NCBI RefSeq assembly: GCF_013386115.1 | Contig: NZ_JACAOR010000001.1 | Coordinates: forward strand, 1,062,440 to 1,126,439 | Length of the DNA: 64,000 nt | Reading direction: 5' to 3' | From: Pseudomonas gingeri | GTDB taxonomy: Bacteria; Pseudomonadota; Gammaproteobacteria; Pseudomonadales; Pseudomonadaceae | Shown here: piece by piece, positions 61,998 through 64,000 of the stretch | Numbering within the stretch: position 1 is the first letter of the stretch | Layout of the letters: each line of letters opens with the position of its first letter | Notes under the pieces: model-generated | Databases searched by the model: none | What the model saw: only the letters and a program-made list of their open reading frames with translations | Told to the model about the DNA's origin: nothing | Made by a program: the position numbers and the translations under genes

Positions 61998-62873
61998 ATG
62001 TCATCGTTTCAAGGTATCTGGGTTCCCATCGTCACGCCGTTTATCAACCAGGCCATCGACTTCGTCGGCCTGCGCCGCCTGGTCGGCCATCTGCTGGAAA
62101 GCGGTGTCGACGGTATCGTGGTCTGCGGCACCACCGGGGAAGCCGCCGCGCTGGGCAAGCATGAACACCTGGCGGTGCTCGACGCGGTGCTGGAACGAGT
62201 TCCACCGCAGCAGGTGGTGATGGGCCTGGCGGGCAACAACCTGACCGAACTGCTGCAGTTCCAGAGCGAGATACTCAAGCGTCCCCTGGCCGGCCTGCTG
62301 GTGCCGGCGCCCTACTACATCCGCCCCTCCCAGGCCGGTCTGGAAGCGTTTTTCAAGACGGTCGCCGATGCCTCCAGCGTGCCGGTCATTCTCTACGACA
62401 TTCCCTATCGCACCGGGGTGAGCTTCGAGCAGGCGACCCTGCTGAATATCGTCGCCCACGAGAATATCGTCGCCATCAAGGACTGTGGTGGCAACCTGAA
62501 CAACACCCTGGCACTGCTGGCCAGCGGCCAGGTCGATGTCTTGTGTGGCGAGGACAACCAGATCTTCAACGCCCTGTGCCTCGGGGCTACCGGGGTGATC
62601 GCCGCCTCGGCCCATGTCCATCCCGAGCTGTTCGTGCAGTTGTATCGTCAGTTGCGGGAGCAGCAACTCACTGCCGCCAGAACGACGTTTTTCCGCCTGA
62701 CACCGCTGATCCAGGCCCTGTTCGTCGAGCCCAACCCCGGCCCGGTGAAAGCCGCCCTGGCCCTGCAGGGACTGATCCGCGACGAGCTGCGCGCGCCCAT
62801 GCAAGCCAGCGGCGAAAGCACCACGCGGCGCCTGCGGGAGATCCTGGCGGCACTCAGACATTCTTCCCGGTAG
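61998..62873 (+). CDS. DapA-family lyase (dihydrodipicolinate synthase-like)
   Basis: A 291-residue class I aldolase of the DapA/NanA family: GIWVPIVTPF start, GTTGEAAALGKHEHLAVLDAV near residue 45, catalytic Tyr in YDIPYRTG near 136 and the Schiff-base Lys in AIKDCGGN near 164. True DapA makes dihydrodipicolinate for lysine synthesis, but family members also act on other 2-oxo acids; no lysine genes are nearby. The start at 61998 has AGGAG upstream. Confidence 0.85.
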   Translation: MSSFQGIWVPIVTPFINQAIDFVGLRRLVGHLLESGVDGIVVCGTTGEAAALGKHEHLAVLDAVLERVPPQQVVMGLAGNNLTELLQFQSEILKRPLAGLLVPAPYYIRPSQAGLEAFFKTVADASSVPVILYDIPYRTGVSFEQATLLNIVAHENIVAIKDCGGNLNNTLALLASGQVDVLCGEDNQIFNALCLGATGVIAASAHVHPELFVQLYRQLREQQLTAARTTFFRLTPLIQALFVEPNPGPVKAALALQGLIRDELRAPMQASGESTTRRLREILAALRHSSR

Positions 62874-62938
62874 AGGCCGAGGCAGCCACCCGAGTAGGAT
62901 GTCCGGACTGACACCATGGATCAGCAGAGGGAATCGCG

Positions 62939-63313
62939 ATGTTCTACCGGATAGCGGCCGACGGGCTGGTGTCGTTTCACCTGCTGTTCATCCTGTTCGT
63001 GCTGTTTGGCGGGCTGCTGGTGTTCAGGTGGCGCCGGTTGATCTGGTTGCACCTGCCCGCCGCCACCTGGGGCGTGGCGGTCGAAGTCCTGCATCTGGAG
63101 TGCCCGCTGACCCGCTGGGAAAACCTCTTTCGCCAGGCCGCCGGACAAGGCGGTTATGGCGAGGGGTTTATCGAGCACTACCTGATTCCGCTGATTTATC
63201 CCGCCGGGCTGACCCCCACCCTGCAGCTGGGCCTGGGCGCCCTGGTGTTACTGCTCAACCTCACGATCTACCTGCGCGTGTTCAAGACCCGACGCCTGAG
63301 AGCCGCCTTCTGA
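62939..63313 (+). CDS. DUF2784 membrane protein
   Basis: A 124-residue protein with three to four hydrophobic segments and the DUF2784 pattern: LVSFHLLFILFVLFGGLLV, WLHLPAATWGVAVE, CPLTRWENLFRQAAGQGGY and FIEHYLIPLIYP. The family is small, bacterial and of unknown function. It follows the DapA-family gene by 65 bases on the same strand. Confidence 0.85.
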   Translation: MFYRIAADGLVSFHLLFILFVLFGGLLVFRWRRLIWLHLPAATWGVAVEVLHLECPLTRWENLFRQAAGQGGYGEGFIEHYLIPLIYPAGLTPTLQLGLGALVLLLNLTIYLRVFKTRRLRAAF

Positions 63314-63591
63314 ACGACTGGCCGAGGGAACTGCAACGAAACAGCACTGTTGCCTTTTCCCGGATTGACCCTCTGAAAAAACCACCATATAGTGTGCCGA
63401 CACCAAAGAAAAACACTACATGATGTGCCATGCTTCTCCTACGGCACCTCTCATCCCCCTGGAAAACCAGGGTTTTCCGATGCCTGCTTGTGCTGTGAAT
63501 CCTGTTGACCGGGAGTTGCAAACGCGCGTCTACCTGCCTGACAGAACGGCAGTGAATCAGGCCTACAAACACCCCATACAAGGAATATCCG
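63314..63591. other. nrdB promoter region
   Basis: This 278-base region holds two NrdR-box-like sites and the nrdB ribosome-binding site (AAGGAA). I see no small gene in it. A GC-rich stretch just after the DUF2784 stop has no clear terminator. Confidence 0.5.
63380..63428. promoter_or_regulatory. Pair of NrdR-box-like sites
   Basis: ATATAGTGT inside a 16-base site at 63380-63395 and ACACTACATGATGTG at 63413-63428 each match about 12 of 16 positions of the NrdR consensus (acaCwAtATaTwGtgt). They are about three helical turns apart, as usual for NrdR pairs, upstream of nrdB. Confidence 0.5.
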
Positions 63592-64000
63592 ATGCTCAGC
63601 TGGGACGAATTCGACAAGGAAGAAGGCGAAGTAGCGATCAAGGGCGCCAACGCCGGCCATGCCGCCGAAGCCTACATGGACCGCCTGGACAGCGCCGGTG
63701 GTGCCGCCGCCCTCGAGGCCCGTGCCGTGACCGCGTCCGACTCGGCCGCCATCGCCCGTGCCAAGGCTGCTCTGGACGCTCTCGACGTTGCCGAAGGCCT
63801 GGCCGAACTTGAAGGCGCCTCGGCCCGTGTCGCGGTCGATGAAAAGCGCATGATCAACTGCCGCGCCGACCTCAACCAACTCGTCCCCTTCAAGTACGAC
63901 TGGGCCTGGCAGAAATACCTCGACGGTTGTGCCAACCACTGGATGCCGCAAGAGGTCAACATGACCGCCGACATCTCTCTGTGGAAAAACCCGGAAGGCC
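63592..64000 (+). CDS. nrdB: Ribonucleotide reductase class Ia beta subunit, 5' part only
   Basis: The first 136 residues of NrdB, cut by the right edge. The start [13 protein letters not shown] and the alanine-rich N-terminal extension (about residues 15-60) are those of pseudomonad NrdB; the conserved part begins [28 protein letters not shown]. The di-iron site and radical tyrosine are beyond the edge. With NrdA it makes deoxyribonucleotides. nrdA is not upstream, where DUF2784 and a DapA-family gene are found. The start has AAGGAA upstream, and NrdR-like boxes lie 160-210 bases before it. Confidence 0.93.
   Translation, partial: MLSWDEFDKEEGEVAIKGANAGHAAEAYMDRLDSAGGAAALEARAVTASDSAAIARAKAALDALDVAEGLAELEGASARVAVDEKRMINCRADLNQLVPFKYDWAWQKYLDGCANHWMPQEVNMTADISLWKNPEG

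Noticed and set aside
1..64000. CRISPR arrays, rRNA, tRNA, IS elements, integrases or prophage genes
   Set aside because: No regularly spaced direct repeats of CRISPR type, no recognisable RNA gene sequence, and no transposase- or integrase-like translation were found in either strand.

Overview
The window is about 64 kb of GC-rich chromosome (roughly 62% GC by eye) from a fluorescent-type Pseudomonas. This is inferred from the recognisable pseudomonad gene set (PpnN, SelD/SelU, GltP, FabV, OprD-type porin, DUF2790, PA0061/PA0062-type lipoproteins, NrdB at the right edge). It is supported by many intergenic REP/REPIN palindromes of the GCGGGCAAGCCCGCTCCCAC and GTAGGAGCCGGCTTGCTGGC types. Coding density is about 90%. 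I see no rRNA, tRNA, CRISPR array, insertion sequence or prophage. The first gene is cut by the left edge and the last (nrdB) by the right edge. All family names come from recognition of the translated sequence; no database search was run.

Layout. 0-5 kb: an amino-acid/amine oxidase overlapping a pyruvate-decarboxylase-family enzyme, then a secreted TPR protein. 4.8-7.5 kb (minus): an operon of tyrosinase, a DUF2182 membrane protein and a small secreted eight-cysteine protein. 7.7-8.5 kb: tandem lipoprotein paralogues. 8.7-14.5 kb: a complete RND efflux operon. 14.6-17.4 kb: rhodanese, FtrA-type regulator, LysE exporter, flavin reductase. 17.5-18.0 kb: a conspicuously low-GC ricin-type lectin gene. 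18.2-20.1 kb: a 2OG-Fe(II) oxygenase and ada, each preceded by an Ada-box-like site. 20-29 kb: AEC transporter, LysR, a tautomerase/MFS/Tat-deacetylase cluster, and a LysR / dicarboxylate symporter / two-domain racemase cluster. 29-35.8 kb: TetR/SDR, EamA/Lrp, an ArsP-like permease and selD-selU. 36-43.8 kb: GltP, two AraC regulators flanking PhzF and Rid proteins, cupin, FabV, a PAS-GGDEF protein. 43.9-51.6 kb: OprD porin, an AT-rich intergenic island, a molybdate-type ABC pair without its ATPase, DUF2790, an MBL hydrolase and a two-component system. 51.7-64 kb: RidA, PpnN, HicAB, TagI, an outer-membrane barrel, DUF3455, Tam, LysR/tautomerase pairs, MarR with a TetX-like monooxygenase, a DapA-family lyase, DUF2784 and NrdB.

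How the genes work together. Most clusters are one regulator next to one or a few enzyme or transporter genes, with a readable operator between them. The clearest sites are paired 14-bp palindromes between the MarR gene and the TetX-like gene, a ModE-like 24-bp dyad before the molybdate-binding protein, a palindrome over the -10 of hicAB, 10-bp-phased heptamers before the MBL gene and its neighbouring response regulator, and Ada boxes before ada and the oxygenase. The most unusual observations are: an Ada protein that keeps its methyl-acceptor cysteine but has lost three of four zinc ligands while its promoter site persists; a tyrosinase operon with possible maturation partners; a fused double racemase with one degenerate active site; and an AT-rich island with nested dyads and a strong terminator that may encode a small RNA.
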